The translations under genes were made by a program, and so were the position numbers. A model generated the notes under the pieces. That model saw nothing but the letters and a program-made list of their open reading frames with translations. It was not told where the DNA came from and made no database searches. Below are positions 9,916 through 19,710 of a stretch of 64,000 bases of DNA, piece after piece; position 1 is the first letter of the stretch; every line of letters begins with the position of its first letter. The stretch comes from Hyphomicrobium_A sp963817485 (lineage in GTDB: Bacteria; Pseudomonadota; Alphaproteobacteria; Rhizobiales; Hyphomicrobiaceae), in NCBI GenBank assembly GCA_963817485.1, contig CAWFOR010000020.1, positions 1-64,000 of the forward strand. The letters are read 5' to 3'.

Positions 9916-10833
9916 ATGACAAAATACGATACGGCGAGCGTCGCTACCGACGTCGCGAAGCCATACGGCTTCGATGCACGGGAGGCGGAGCGCGTGCAGG
10001 GCTCTCTCATCCGCAACGGCCTGGCCGTCATTCGCAACTTCATTCCGCAGTCGGATCTGCGCGAGCTGCAGAGCTCCGCGCGCGCGGTCACCGAGCCCGA
10101 TTACGCCTATGGCAAGGAGAATGGCCTCAAGGTGCCGCCCAGCGTCAACGAGTCGACGCAGGAGTTTCGCCTTCCCTTCCTCGTGTCGGCAGCGGCCACG
10201 CGCCTCGCCACTAACGGGCCGCTGCTCGACGTGATGGAAAAAACCATGGGCGACAAGGCGATTATTCATCACGGATTGTTTCAGCGCTCGCTGCCGCTCG
10301 AGAAGGCCGCACTCGACTGGCACATCGATACCGGATCCAACAAGATTCTAAACGGCCGCAAAAAGTTCGAGGATCTGCGGGTGCGCATGATTGTCTACCT
10401 TTCGGACGTCGACAATGGAGGCTTCAGCTATATCGTCGAGAGCAGCAAGGACGCCTTGAAGACGTTCTATCCGCTGCCCGCCGGAGAGCTTTTTCCCGAG
10501 GACAAGATTCCCGAGGATCCGGCCCGCCGCGTCACGGTGAACGCGCCCGCGGGCACGATCATCTTGTTCAACACCCACGGTCTGCACCGGCCGGAGGTGC
10601 CCAAGACCGAGCGCATGGTGCTCAATGTATGGTTTGCACGTCGCGACTTCAGCGGCCGCCTGCCGACCGTGCTTGTTGCCATGAACCTCGTTCCGCCGAA
10701 CCAGCGCGACCGTATCTACGTCTTCGACAACGAGCGAGGCTACGATCCGGTCAACGCTGGCGTCGGTGCCGAGCAGCCCAAGTCGTTTCCACAGCGTATC
10801 GCTCACCGCCTGGCCAGAAGCCTGACCGGATGA
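9916..10833 (+). CDS. Fe(II)/2-oxoglutarate-type dioxygenase (phytanoyl-CoA dioxygenase-like)
   Basis: 305 aa with a jelly-roll dioxygenase layout. The metal ligands are visible as HxD in DWHIDTGSN and a distal His in FNTHGLHRPEVPKTER, followed by Arg of the 2-oxoglutarate site. Phytanoyl-CoA dioxygenase-like proteins hydroxylate diverse small molecules and lipids and some sit in polysaccharide and natural-product clusters. It is transcribed away from neuB and followed, 30 bases later, by a methyltransferase gene, so the two could act together on a glycan substituent. The substrate is unknown. Confidence 0.8.
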   Translation: MTKYDTASVATDVAKPYGFDAREAERVQGSLIRNGLAVIRNFIPQSDLRELQSSARAVTEPDYAYGKENGLKVPPSVNESTQEFRLPFLVSAAATRLATNGPLLDVMEKTMGDKAIIHHGLFQRSLPLEKAALDWHIDTGSNKILNGRKKFEDLRVRMIVYLSDVDNGGFSYIVESSKDALKTFYPLPAGELFPEDKIPEDPARRVTVNAPAGTIILFNTHGLHRPEVPKTERMVLNVWFARRDFSGRLPTVLVAMNLVPPNQRDRIYVFDNERGYDPVNAGVGAEQPKSFPQRIAHRLARSLTG

Positions 10834-10863
10834 CGTTGCACCCGGTCTACCCAACTTGCGGGG

Positions 10864-11736
10864 GTGCCCGTGTCGCGTAGCTTTAAGCTGGTGCGGCGCC
10901 TCGGCAAGGTCGCAAAGAACTATCCGGCCTTCGGTCCCGCCGCGGCATCGCTCAGCCGTCTGCGCGCGAGCCTGCACGGCGGTGGCCTCACCTACGTCGC
11001 CAGCACGGAGCTTCTCGACCGCGTGCTCGCCGATCTGGGCCGCGGCGCGCGCCAGCCGCTCGACACCTACATCACCGAGCTGCGTGAAGATGCGCTCCTG
11101 CGCGAAACCTTCGAGACGGAATCGGCGCGGCGCAAGCTCACCAAGTACGCCTCGTGGAACGAACGCATCGACCGGCTCACGGGGAACATCGCGCTCTATT
11201 ACGCGCTGGTGCGCGAGCTGCGCCCCGCCGTCCTCGTCGAGACGGGCACCGCCACGGGCTCGATGACCTCCCTGTTGCTGGCGGCCTTGCACCGCAACGC
11301 GCAGGGCAGGCTCGTCTCCATCGATCTGCCCGCCGTTGCCGGCAAGCTCAGCATGGATATCGACGTCACCGAGAGCGAGACGGGCTACTGGATACCGCCC
11401 GGCTATCGCGACCGCTGGGACTACCGGAAGGGCGACGCCAAGGTTCTGCTGCCGCGCGTCCTCGTCGACGAGCGGGTCGACTTCTTCGTGCGCGACTCGC
11501 TGCACTCGACGAGCCACATGGCGTTCGAGTACGCGATCGCGCGCGCGCTGATGCCGGAAAATTCCATCATCATGTCCGATGACATCCTGTGGAATCCCTC
11601 GTTCGACGCCTTCGCCAAGCTCAACGGGCTCAGGGCGTACGCGCCGATCGGCAATCCGAATATCGGAGCGCTCGTGAACAAGTTCAGTGCCGAAGAGCAT
11701 GCGCTGGGCGTCGGCATTGCCGAGGCTGCTGGATGA
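10864..11736 (+). CDS. Class I SAM-dependent methyltransferase (Methyltransf_24-like)
   Basis: 290 aa. SAM-binding motif I reads PAVLVETGTATGSMTSLLLAA and an acidic strand-2 motif follows (GRLVSIDLPA). VDFFVRDSLHSTSHMAFEYAIAR resembles the CmcI/TylF arrangement in which a D/S-H-x-x-x-HM stretch contacts substrate and metal. SIIMSDDILWNPSFDAFA supplies further acidic residues. The start is GTG at 10864, or GTG 10870. It runs with the dioxygenase and converges on the flippase gene, ending 23 bases from it. Likely an O-methyltransferase; substrate unknown. Confidence 0.75.
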   Translation: MPVSRSFKLVRRLGKVAKNYPAFGPAAASLSRLRASLHGGGLTYVASTELLDRVLADLGRGARQPLDTYITELREDALLRETFETESARRKLTKYASWNERIDRLTGNIALYYALVRELRPAVLVETGTATGSMTSLLLAALHRNAQGRLVSIDLPAVAGKLSMDIDVTESETGYWIPPGYRDRWDYRKGDAKVLLPRVLVDERVDFFVRDSLHSTSHMAFEYAIARALMPENSIIMSDDILWNPSFDAFAKLNGLRAYAPIGNPNIGALVNKFSAEEHALGVGIAEAAG

Positions 11737-11759
11737 GGGTTGATCGGCCGGCCGCATTT

Positions 11760-13237
11760 TCAGCTCGACGCTCCGAAGATCAGGCCGCGGCCGCTCACGT
11801 ACAGGTCGGCGATGTATTGGCGGTAGAAGAGAAGGCCGCCGAGCAGCGTCGCCGACAGGATCATGAGGCGCAGAGCAAACGACGGCTGCAGCAGCGCGAC
11901 GCCCGCGGCCGCAACGGCGATTGCCGCGATGCCGGCGACGACGACGCCATCCTGGAACGGGATCTTGCGCACGCGCGTGGCAAGCGTGACGAGGCAGAGC
12001 CTGTAGGCCAGCGCTTCGACCATCAGCACGGCGATGAGGCCGGCGATACCGAAGAGATGGATCGCCGGCCACAGCAGGATCGTCCCGATGGTCATGGCCA
12101 CGAAGCGGAACCGCATCGCCTGGAGGCCGAAACCGCCGCCGAATGTGGTCGCGGCGGCGGCCTTGCCGGAGTTCTGGATGAGCGTGGTGACGACAAGAGG
12201 CGCCACGTACGCGGCGGCCGGCGTCAGTTTCCCGTGCGAGATGAGTTCGACGATCTCGGGTCCGACGAGCGCGAAGGTCAACCCGAACATGACCTGCGCA
12301 AGCTGTACGGGCGTCCACACGCGTGCCACGACGGCAAAGGTCGAGTTCGGCTGGCGCGCTTCCGCGAGCGCCACGCCCCAGATGTTGTGTCCGACCGAGT
12401 TGGCGAAGCTCATGAGCAGGCCCTGGTAAAGCCGCGCATGTCCCCAGTAGCCGACGAAGGCAAGCCCTGAGATGCGCGCCAGGATCGAGTTTTCCAGCAC
12501 GCTTCGGGCGCCGTCGAGAAGTCCGAGCGCGCCCGAGGTTGGCGCCGCAGCCTTGACGCGCGCGAGCCATAGGCGCGAGGGCACCAGCGTGCCGTAGCTG
12601 CGGCGCAGGATCGCCACGCTAACGGCGACGTTGGCGACAAGCCCGGCAAAGGCGCCGAGAAACAGGGACGTTACGGCGAGGTGGAACACGAACAGGCCGA
12701 GCGCCGCGGTCACGAAATTTACGACGGCCTGCACCGCGAGCTGCAGCGCGATCGCCATTCCGCGGCCCCCTGCGGAGAACATGTTGGTCGTCGCCAAACC
12801 AATGGCACGCAGGGGCATCATCGCGGCCGTAAGCGCGATGGCCATGGGCGGCGCGGCGTCGAGCGCTTCGGGAGCCAGCAGCGCGTGCCGCCAAGACCAG
12901 CCGACCAGGATGAGCGCGCCTAGCGCGCGTGCCGATCGCGGCCGAGAAGCACGCGAAGCTCGCGAACATGCGGCCGCGTTCAGCCAGGCTCGAGCTGCCG
13001 TAGTAGGCCGGGAAGACGATGCCGACGCCGCCGTCGGAGGCGATGCCGGCGAGCGCCGACATGGACATGAGCAGCGCGTAGAGGCCGAAATCGGCGGCCG
13101 AGAGCACCGACGTGGCGAGCGGGACGAGCGCAATGCCGAGCACGGTCTGCAGCGCCGTTGCGCCGGTTAATGCCACGACGCGGCCGGCGATGCGTCCGCG
13201 GAAGCGGGCCAATAGCGATACGTAGCGAGGTCAACAT
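11760..13237 (-). CDS. Wzx-type polysaccharide flippase / MATE-like membrane protein (two apparent frameshifts)
   Basis: A hydrophobic protein of about 490 aa with 12 or more predicted membrane segments, such as LQTVLGIALVPLATSVLSAADFG at the N-terminus and ALAYRLCLVTLATRV near the end. This is the layout of polysaccharide flippases (oligosaccharidyl-lipid translocases). The N-terminal part (to RMFASFACFSAAIG) and the rest (from ARALGALILVGWSWR) are in different frames, switching near 12930. The best start is ATG 13237 (MLTSLRIA), which needs a second indel near 13215 to join LARFRGRIAGRVV; without it TTG 13212 would be used. It is the last gene of the leftward operon from 22367 and probably flips the lipid-linked repeat unit. 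Confidence 0.75.
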
Positions 13238-13252
13238 CCGGCCGTTCGCCGC

Positions 13253-14294
13253 TCAGCGTACCAAACGCGCGATGCTGGTCGGGAGCTCGGCGTAGATCTC
13301 CTTCAGCCGGTCGATCGTGTAGGTTCGGCGCAGGGCCTTTTCGATGCGTGCGATGTCACTCGCGGACGTGAGTTTGGCCTCGTCCATGAGGGAGAGCGCC
13401 AGCGATGCTGAAGCGGAAGATGAACGCCAGCGCCGCGATGCGCTGCTTGTGCTCCGGGCTGATGTCGATGCGGTCGGGATCGGGAACGTACATGGCGTCG
13501 CCCGCGTAGATCATGCGGCGGTCGGCGGTCTCGGGCAGGTCGCGGGGCCCGCGACGATAGGTCCAGTGATCAAGATCGATGCCGATCAGGCGGTAGCCGC
13601 GGTCGTCGAGGAACACGTGCTGCTTTCCGAAAACGTCGTGCTCGCGATAGTAGGGGAACGTGACGAACTCTGAGCGGATGAACAGGCGCGTGGTCGCGTG
13701 AGGAGCCGCTCGGCGCCTTCCATGCAGGCAAGCTTCTGCGCCCTCGCGTCGAGCTTCAGGAAGTCGACGGTCTCGCCGGCTGGGATCACCTCGTCGAGCG
13801 GCATGCAGTCGACGTCGTCGGTGCGCACGACGCGGGTAACGTGGTCGTAGTAGGCCAAATGCCGGGCCTTATTCGGCAAGTCCTGGTACATGTTGCTGGT
13901 GACGGCCTTGACGGTCTCGCCCATGAGCGTGCAGGCGCCGGGGCCGACGGTGATGTAGAGAGGCCGGCGCTCGCGCTTGCGCCACACCGCATAGGGGTGA
14001 AATCGCTCCTGCTTGAAGGGAGGCAGGAAGCCACCATACTTGCGCGAAGTCCGTCGTCTTGCGTGACGAGCTTCTTCTGCTCGTCCTGATTCGGCTCGAA
14101 GCCGATGAGGCGGCGCGGCGCGCATAGGAGGCTGGCAGCAGCATCATGCCGTTGCGGGCGCCGACGTCGACGACGATCGGCTCGACGCCTTTGGCTTCAA
14201 GAGGGGCAAAGACGAGGTCGCCGATCGTCTGGCCGCCGCCGACGGGAAAATCGAACGGCGAGCGGCGCATTTTGCGCATGAGGGCGGCGATCAC
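13253..14294 (-). CDS. FkbM-family methyltransferase (three or more apparent frameshifts)
   Basis: The fragments, read together, give one FkbM-type protein. VVDVGARNGMMLLPASYA is motif I (D-G-x-N type), and RRLIGFEPNQDEQKKLV is the acidic strand-2 end after a shift near 14110. KYGGFLPPFKQERFHPYAVW, then TVDFLKLDARAQKLACMEGAE, is the typical FkbM C-terminal region, followed by LFIRSEFVTFPYY after a shift near 13700. The tail reads SIARLVR to TGA 13253-13255. The GTG start at 14294 overlaps the upstream stop (GTGA). FkbM enzymes are O-methyltransferases of sugars and polyketides, which fits a methylated repeat unit. Nothing points to true decay. Confidence 0.7.
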
Positions 14295-15096
14295 GGTGCC
14301 GTTCCAGCGCTGGCCGGTGACGCGTTTTCGCTGGTGAATACGAAGGCCTTCTGCATTCCGGTCTGCAGGAAGGGCTCAAAATGCAGGTGGGGATTGGCCT
14401 CGCAGAACTCCCGCCAGGCTCGGCGCTCCCCGCGTTCCGGGTCTGCGAGGAAGCAGTTCCAATCGTCGAACACCACGACGGTGCCGGGCTGCAGGAAGGC
14501 GCGGATGAAGCTCAACACGGGAACGGTCGAGGCGTACAAGTCGCAATCAACGTAGATGACCGCAGCCTTTTTCGGGGCCATTTTTTGCTGCAACTCTCTG
14601 GTAAGGAGACTGATCGTATGAAGCCCTTCACCGTCATGAGGCGGTTGCGCGGAATTCCGTGCTTGACGCAGATGCGAATGAACGCCTGCTCGTCAATCTT
14701 CAGTTTGCCCTTTTCCCAGATCTTTTGCTGGTCGATCGCGGTGATCTCGGGCAGTCCCTCGAAGAAATCGAAGGCGACATAGTGCCAATCGAAGAGATAG
14801 CGGAAGCTGTCGTACGCCATTCTGATGGTATTCGCGCCATGGCAACCGAACTCCATGTAGTAGCCGTTGATTGGGCGGTTAATGTTCGCGAAGCGGGCGA
14901 TCTCGAGCATGAGCTGACGCCGCTGAGTGTCGCCGAGCGCTCCGTATTCGTCTCTGATCCACCGTGCCTTGCGCGAGAACGTCGTCCCTTGAACAATGCT
15001 GAAGACCTGTCGCGCCTTGTTCCGCGCGTCCGGACCCAGCCGTGTGTAGAGCGGCAATAGCTTGCTCCTGAGGCGGTCTTGCCAAGTTTGGATCAT
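14291..15096 (-). CDS. TylF/MycF-like sugar O-methyltransferase (one apparent frameshift)
   Basis: The N-terminal part contains YYMEFGCHGANTIRMAYDSF (SAM motif I), WHYVAFDFFEGLPEI and RLMTVKGFIRSVSL. The C-terminal part contains AAVIYVDCDLYASTVPVL and PGTVVVFDDWNCF, which are the metal-binding DCD and DDW motifs of the TylF/MycF macrocin methyltransferase group. The frame switches near 14605, where one missing C in TCTCCTTACC would restore SLTRELQQKMAPKK. ATG 15096 overlaps the preceding stop (ATGA), with a GGGGACAAAG site upstream. It probably methylates a hydroxyl of a nucleotide or lipid-linked sugar. Confidence 0.75.
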
Positions 15097-16385
15097 GTTG
15101 CTTTGTCCCCACCATTGAGCATTTTGGCCGCTGCCATTTGTAGCTGGTGCGCAATGTCGGCGGCTACGTTCTGGGCGCGGAACTGCGTGTCGTAGGTCTG
15201 CCAGCCGCCTTCGCCGATGCGCCGACGCAGACGCGGAATCCCGCGAAGCCTTGCGTGATGAGGTCCGCGATCTCATCGGGATCAGTACCAAGCAGCGCGT
15301 TCCGCCCGTTGACAATCTCCGGCATCGAGAGCGCAGCATCGCGATGGGCGATCACGCATGCCCCGAGCGTCCACGCATGGAGATAGCGCGTGTGTCCGAC
15401 CTTGAACGGGGTTGCGTTATTGAGGCACAGGAAGACAGGAGCGCTCAGGAGGGCTTCGTCGATATCGGGAACGAACCCGCGAAATACCACGTCGGGCCCT
15501 TCGAGCGCGGCCTTGATCGCCGGATGCAATGCGCCGGCGCCGATAATCTCTATGCGGAAGCTGCCGGGTGGCATGCGGCGTCGCAAAGCCGGAAGGACGC
15601 GCTGGCCAAGGTATTCGAGGCCTAGGCGATTGGCGGTGGCATCCAGCTTGCCAATATTACCGATGATGGTGAAAGGTTCGCTCCGTTCGAGCTTCTCACG
15701 CTCGCGCCCGCCAGCCCACGCCTAGCCGGTCGATCCAAAGATTGCGGATGTAGAAGGCGTTGGGATGGCCGTACTGGGCGTAGTAAGCGGCATCGTTGGC
15801 AGCGACGTCACCCAGCATGGGGTAGCGCCGCATGATCTTGAGGTGCGCCTGTTCGAGCCGCTTCAGCGCTATCTGCTGTTGCGCAAACCTGAGAAACGAG
15901 CCGCCGAGCCGCCGATCGTGCGCGAAGCGGCAAAGGCCCGTCTTATGGTCCGGGTTGCCATAGTAGGCAAAGCGCAGCACGGGCACGGTCGAGCAGGCGG
16001 CCGTCACCCATTCGCTCCACGGCACCAGCAGAGCGTCGGCACGCCAATCGGCAAGCGCGGCGGCAATGCGCGCGCCGTGAGCAATGTCGGGATAGAAATA
16101 TTCGGGCTTCGGGTGGAGAAGCTTGGTAGCCGGACCGGCCACCGCCGCGGCGCGCGCAAGCAACAGCGGCGGAAGGAGTTCGACGCCCGCCGAGGCGAGT
16201 TCGGCCGCACCCGTCTCCTCTTCTGCTCCTGGTGGTGCCTCGCCGTCATATCCTACTTTCAGCAAAGCGACCTTCAGATCCTCGCGCTGAGCCAGGGCCC
16301 TAACGAGGTCGAAGATCACGACGTTCGCGGCACGAACGCTGTGGCCCGGATGTGGCCAGATCGCCGACACGACGGCCAGCCTCAC
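15093..16385 (-). CDS. GT4-like glycosyltransferase (two apparent frameshifts)
   Basis: The N-terminal half (RLAVVSAIWPHPGHSVRAAN, DALLVPWSEWVTAAC, YAQYGHPNAFYIRNLWID) and the C-terminal half (IIGNIGKLDATANRLGLEY, FRIEIIGAGALHPAIKAAL, VVFRGFVPDIDEALLSAPV, PFKVGHTRYLHAWTLGACV) together match a GT-B glycosyltransferase with a Glu/Lys-poor donor loop. Shifts lie near 15715 and 15200; the corrected C-terminus reads LNGGDKAT and TGA 15093-15095. The GTG at 16385 overlaps the oxidoreductase stop (GTGA). The donor is unknown. Confidence 0.7.
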
Positions 16386-17459
16386 GCCGCATACTCCTTA
16401 AGTCGGATCTCGGTGCGCTGGGCCGCGGACTCCCGGATCATGTCGACGAGAAACGCCACCCTTGCGCCGTCGGCAAAATCGGGCCGGCATGTTCCGCCGC
16501 TGCGAATGGCGCCGACGAAGCGCGCTGCCAGTCTGCGAAAGGGTGGAATTCTGCCATCCCCGTCCGTCGGCGGCTCGGTGAGCGAACTCACCACGGCGCC
16601 GGACTCATCGAGAATGCGCAACGTGAACCCGGCCATGTAGTCGCGGGTCTCGTTCTCGACGATTGCGGAGGCACGATCGCCGACGACAATCCAGCGGTGG
16701 ACGCTCATGCCCGGGCTGGCATTGCCGACGGTGGCGGCGAGCACGGCCCCATTTGCGTGCTGAGCGGCGAGCACCAGAAGGTCGTCGGCGGCAGCCGCGT
16801 CGACCGGACGCCGCGGAGCAGACTGCGTGCGCGTCGAGCCGCGCGGCGAGCTCGGTCGCCGGCCCAAGCAGCCATTCGGCGAGATAGAGCAGATGCGTGC
16901 CGAGCAGCGTCAGCACCCCGCCGGCCCGGCCGCGATCGGACTTCCACGACCACAAGCCCGCGCGATGCGTGTAGGAATTCGTGAGCCAAGTGACGGATAC
17001 GTGCCGAATTGTTCCGAGTACGCCCTCGTCGATCGCCGTCTTCAAGCTTCGGAAGCAGTCGAGATCGGCGAACTGGAAGTCGAGAGCAGTCACGATGCCT
17101 TCAGCCTGCGCTGCAAGCGTCTGCGCCTCGGCGCTCGAAACTCCGAGCGGCTTCTCGCACAGAACCGGCAGCTTTCGTTGCAGCACCGCGGAGACGACGG
17201 GCGCTACCGCCTGCGGCGGCACGGCGACGCTGACGGCATCGAGATCGCGGTCAAGCCAAGTCGACACGTTCACGTCCACGGGGAGCCCCGTCCGCCTGTT
17301 CGCTTCCTCAGCGCGTTCGGGCCGTTGCCCGAGCAGGGCGACCACCTCGATGCCCGGTATCGACCGAAAGGCGGGAAGGTGCACGTCGACGCCGAATCCC
17401 AGTCCGGCAATTCCCACGCGCAGAGGGCCGCACGGCACGGTCGCCAGCTGCAACGTCAC
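16382..17459 (-). CDS. Gfo/Idh/MocA-family NAD(P)-dependent oxidoreductase (one apparent frameshift)
   Basis: N-terminal Rossmann domain with VGIAGLGFGVDVHLPAFRS. DAVSVAVPPQAVAPVV and the family's catalytic-site block VLCEKPLG (EKP motif) follow. The C-terminal alpha/beta domain begins with WLTNSYTHRAGLWSWKSDRG and GGVLTLLGTHLLYLAEWLLG (GG...H). The frame changes near 16815, after TELAARLDA, and resumes with DDLLVLAAQHANGAVLAATV, ending RLKEYAA. GTG 17459 overlaps the C-methyltransferase stop (GTGA). Such enzymes oxidise or reduce sugar hydroxyl/keto groups; beside a C-methyltransferase it may reduce a 4-keto or 3-keto sugar (inference). Confidence 0.8.
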
Positions 17460-18709
17460 GCGATCACTCGCGGCTCCGGCAGCGGCACGATGAAGCTGCC
17501 CTTGTAGCCGCGCTTCTTGAGGTTGGCGGCGAGCTCATCGGCGATGTGCCAGGAGAGCAGCAGCGCATAGTCCGGTTGCTCGGCGTAGAGCTTGGCCTCG
17601 TCGAGCACGGGGATGCGTGTGCCCGGCACGTACTTGTCGAGCTTGTGCGAACCCGACACCTCCATCACCGCCTCGAGGATGCCGTCGTCGAGCCCGGTGT
17701 AGTTGATGAGCGTGGAAGCGCGCGAGGGAGCACCGATGCCGAAGATGCGCTTGCCGTCGGCCGCGAGCTTCGACAGCAGCGCGTAGAGCGCGATCTTGGA
17801 GTGCACGACGCGCTCGCGGAACACGCCGAGCGCGCTGCCGTCGGTCAGGCCGAACTCCGTTTCGTGGCGCCGCCGCTCCTCGACCGAAGGCCGGACCGGA
17901 TGCTGCCCGGGGCGCGCGGCATAAACGCGGATCGAACCGCCGTGCGTCGGGATGCGCTTGACGTGGAACACCTCGAGCCCGTGGCGCTTGAAGAGGGCTT
18001 CGAGCGAGCCCAAGGCGTAGTAGCGCAGGTGCTCGTGATAGATCGTGTCGTACTGCAGCGTCTCCACGAGATCCAATAGGTAGTGGGATTCCGAGATGAA
18101 TACGCCGTCCGGCGCCAGCAACTCGACGATGCCCTGGGTGACGGCGTGCACGTTGCCGATGTGCGCGAACACGTTGGCGGCGGTCACGATCTTTGCCGTC
18201 CCGTGCTCCTTGCGCACGCTTTGCGCCATTGTCGGCCCGAAGTAGGCCGTCAGCGTGTCGATGCCGGCAAGACGCGCGACCTCGCCTGCCTGCGAGGGCT
18301 CGATGCCGAGCACGCGATGGCCGCCCTTCTTGAAGTTCGACAGCAGCGTGCCGTCGTTGGAGCCGACGTCGATGACGAGATCGTCCGATCCGAGCGGCAC
18401 AAGCGAGGTTGCTTCGGTATAGAGATCGGCGAAGTTGTCGCGCAGGATGCGCGTCGTCCCGCTGAGATAGGGGTAGGAGTAGGGAAACAGCACCTCCGGC
18501 GCGACCTCGAGCCCGATCTGGACGAGGCCGCAGTCGTCGCACCGCAACAGCTCCAGCGGGAACGCCGGCTGCTCCACCGCGCGCTCGCCCACCGGCGGCA
18601 TGGTGTTGACGGGGGGCACGTAGCCGAGGAACAGCAGCGAGCGCAGATTCTTGGAGCTGCACACTTGGCAGTCGACGATCGGGTGCGAGTGGGTCTCGCT
18701 CACGCTCAT
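17456..18709 (-). CDS. Nucleotide-sugar C-methyltransferase (TylCIII/NovU type)
   Basis: 417 aa in three parts. First is a zinc-binding N-terminus with CQVCSSKN and CDDCGLVQIG. Then comes a SAM-binding core with LVIDVGSNDGTLLSNFKKGG and GIEPSQ. The catalytic YHEHLRYYALGSLEALF (Y-H-E-H) and a C-terminal domain with GIGAPSRASTLINYTGLDDG and PDYALLLSWHIADELAANL finish it. This is the architecture of enzymes that add a methyl carbon to a 4-keto-deoxy-sugar, so the locus may contain a branched sugar. Start ATG 18709 has GGAGGGAG upstream; the gene follows the epimerase by 14 bases. Confidence 0.88.
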   Translation of the reverse strand: MSVSETHSHPIVDCQVCSSKNLRSLLFLGYVPPVNTMPPVGERAVEQPAFPLELLRCDDCGLVQIGLEVAPEVLFPYSYPYLSGTTRILRDNFADLYTEATSLVPLGSDDLVIDVGSNDGTLLSNFKKGGHRVLGIEPSQAGEVARLAGIDTLTAYFGPTMAQSVRKEHGTAKIVTAANVFAHIGNVHAVTQGIVELLAPDGVFISESHYLLDLVETLQYDTIYHEHLRYYALGSLEALFKRHGLEVFHVKRIPTHGGSIRVYAARPGQHPVRPSVEERRRHETEFGLTDGSALGVFRERVVHSKIALYALLSKLAADGKRIFGIGAPSRASTLINYTGLDDGILEAVMEVSGSHKLDKYVPGTRIPVLDEAKLYAEQPDYALLLSWHIADELAANLKKRGYKGSFIVPLPEPRVIA

Positions 18710-18723
18710 GGGTGGTCTCCCTC

Positions 18724-19707
18724 CTAGGCGGCCGGTTTGAGGTGCCGGTTCGAGCGGTACCAGGCGACGACGCCCGGCAGGCCCTCGGCGAGCGAGATGC
18801 GCGGGCTCCAGCCCAGGCCCTTGATGCGGGTGATGTCGGGGCAGCGCCGCCGCGTCTCGCCGGCGAACGCCGCCTCGTGCACGAACGCCGGCTCGCGCCC
18901 GAACTCGGCGAGGATGGCGCGGGCGAGATCGGCCATCGCCAGCTCCTGCGGGTTGCCGATGTGGTAGATGCCGAGGTGCTCGCCCTTGTCGATGACGGTG
19001 ACGAGCCCCTCGGTGAAATCGTCGACGTGGATGAAGGCGCGGGTCTGGCCGCCATCGCCCTTGATCGGGAACGGCACCGGGCCAGCCTTCGGTGCTGTGG
19101 CGACGGCCGCTTCCGCCTTCAGAACGAGCTCCGGGATGACGTGCTCGAAGCCCATGTCGGGGCCGTACACGTTGTGGGGACGGAAGATGGCGACGCGCTC
19201 GAAGCCGGTGCGGCCGTAGTTGATCGCGATCAGCTCGCTCGCGAGCTTCGACCCGCCGTAGGAGTAGCGCGCGTTCATCACGTCGGGGACGACGAGCGGC
19301 ACGTCCTCCGGCGTCGGCACGAGCGGAGGCGACTGGTAGGCCTCCGAGCTCGACGCGACGACGAGGTTGCCGACGCCGTGGCGGCGGCAGGCATCGATGA
19401 CGTTGAGGATGCCACGGATCGCCACGTCGACGACAAGCTCGGGCTGCTCGTAGAAGAAGCGCGTGCCGTTGACCGCGCTCATGTGGATCACGGCGTCGAC
19501 ACCTTCGGTCGCACCCGACACCGCATCCGGATTGCGGATATCGCCCACCACCATTTCGATATCGCCCGCGATGTCCTGCAGCCGCCGCGGGTGGCCGCGC
19601 CAATGATTGTCGAGGACGCGCACTTTGGCGCCCGAGCGGACGAGACGCCGGCACAGTGCCGCCCCGAGGAAGCCGCTGCCGCCGGTCACGAGGTAGTGCT
19701 TGGCCAT
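18724..19707 (-). CDS. NAD-dependent epimerase/dehydratase (extended SDR)
   Basis: 327 aa. The Rossmann motif is YLVTGGSGFLGAALCRRLV, VIHMSAVNGTRFF sits at the nucleotide-binding loop, and the catalytic YGGSK (YxxxK) lies in ARYSYGGSKLASELIA. RPHNVYGPDMGFEHV and RAFIHVDDFTEGL complete the fold of UDP-glucose-4-epimerase-like enzymes. It is 3 bases downstream of the dehydrogenase gene. The activity may be epimerase, dehydratase or decarboxylase; given the UDP-uronate-forming neighbour, a UDP-uronate modification is plausible but unproved. Confidence 0.85.
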   Translation of the reverse strand: MAKHYLVTGGSGFLGAALCRRLVRSGAKVRVLDNHWRGHPRRLQDIAGDIEMVVGDIRNPDAVSGATEGVDAVIHMSAVNGTRFFYEQPELVVDVAIRGILNVIDACRRHGVGNLVVASSSEAYQSPPLVPTPEDVPLVVPDVMNARYSYGGSKLASELIAINYGRTGFERVAIFRPHNVYGPDMGFEHVIPELVLKAEAAVATAPKAGPVPFPIKGDGGQTRAFIHVDDFTEGLVTVIDKGEHLGIYHIGNPQELAMADLARAILAEFGREPAFVHEAAFAGETRRRCPDITRIKGLGWSPRISLAEGLPGVVAWYRSNRHLKPAA

Positions 19708-19710
19708 GGC

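Noticed and set aside
10348..12570. Very long leftward open frame (740 codons) across the dioxygenase and methyltransferase genes
   Set aside because: It is antisense to two genes with clear domains on the other strand and has no recognisable motif; high GC makes such shadow frames common.
17200..17212. A second ops-like GGCGGTAGCG in the leftward direction
   Set aside because: It lies inside the oxidoreductase coding sequence, has no hairpin beside it, and is explained by codon content; it shows that the short core can occur by chance.
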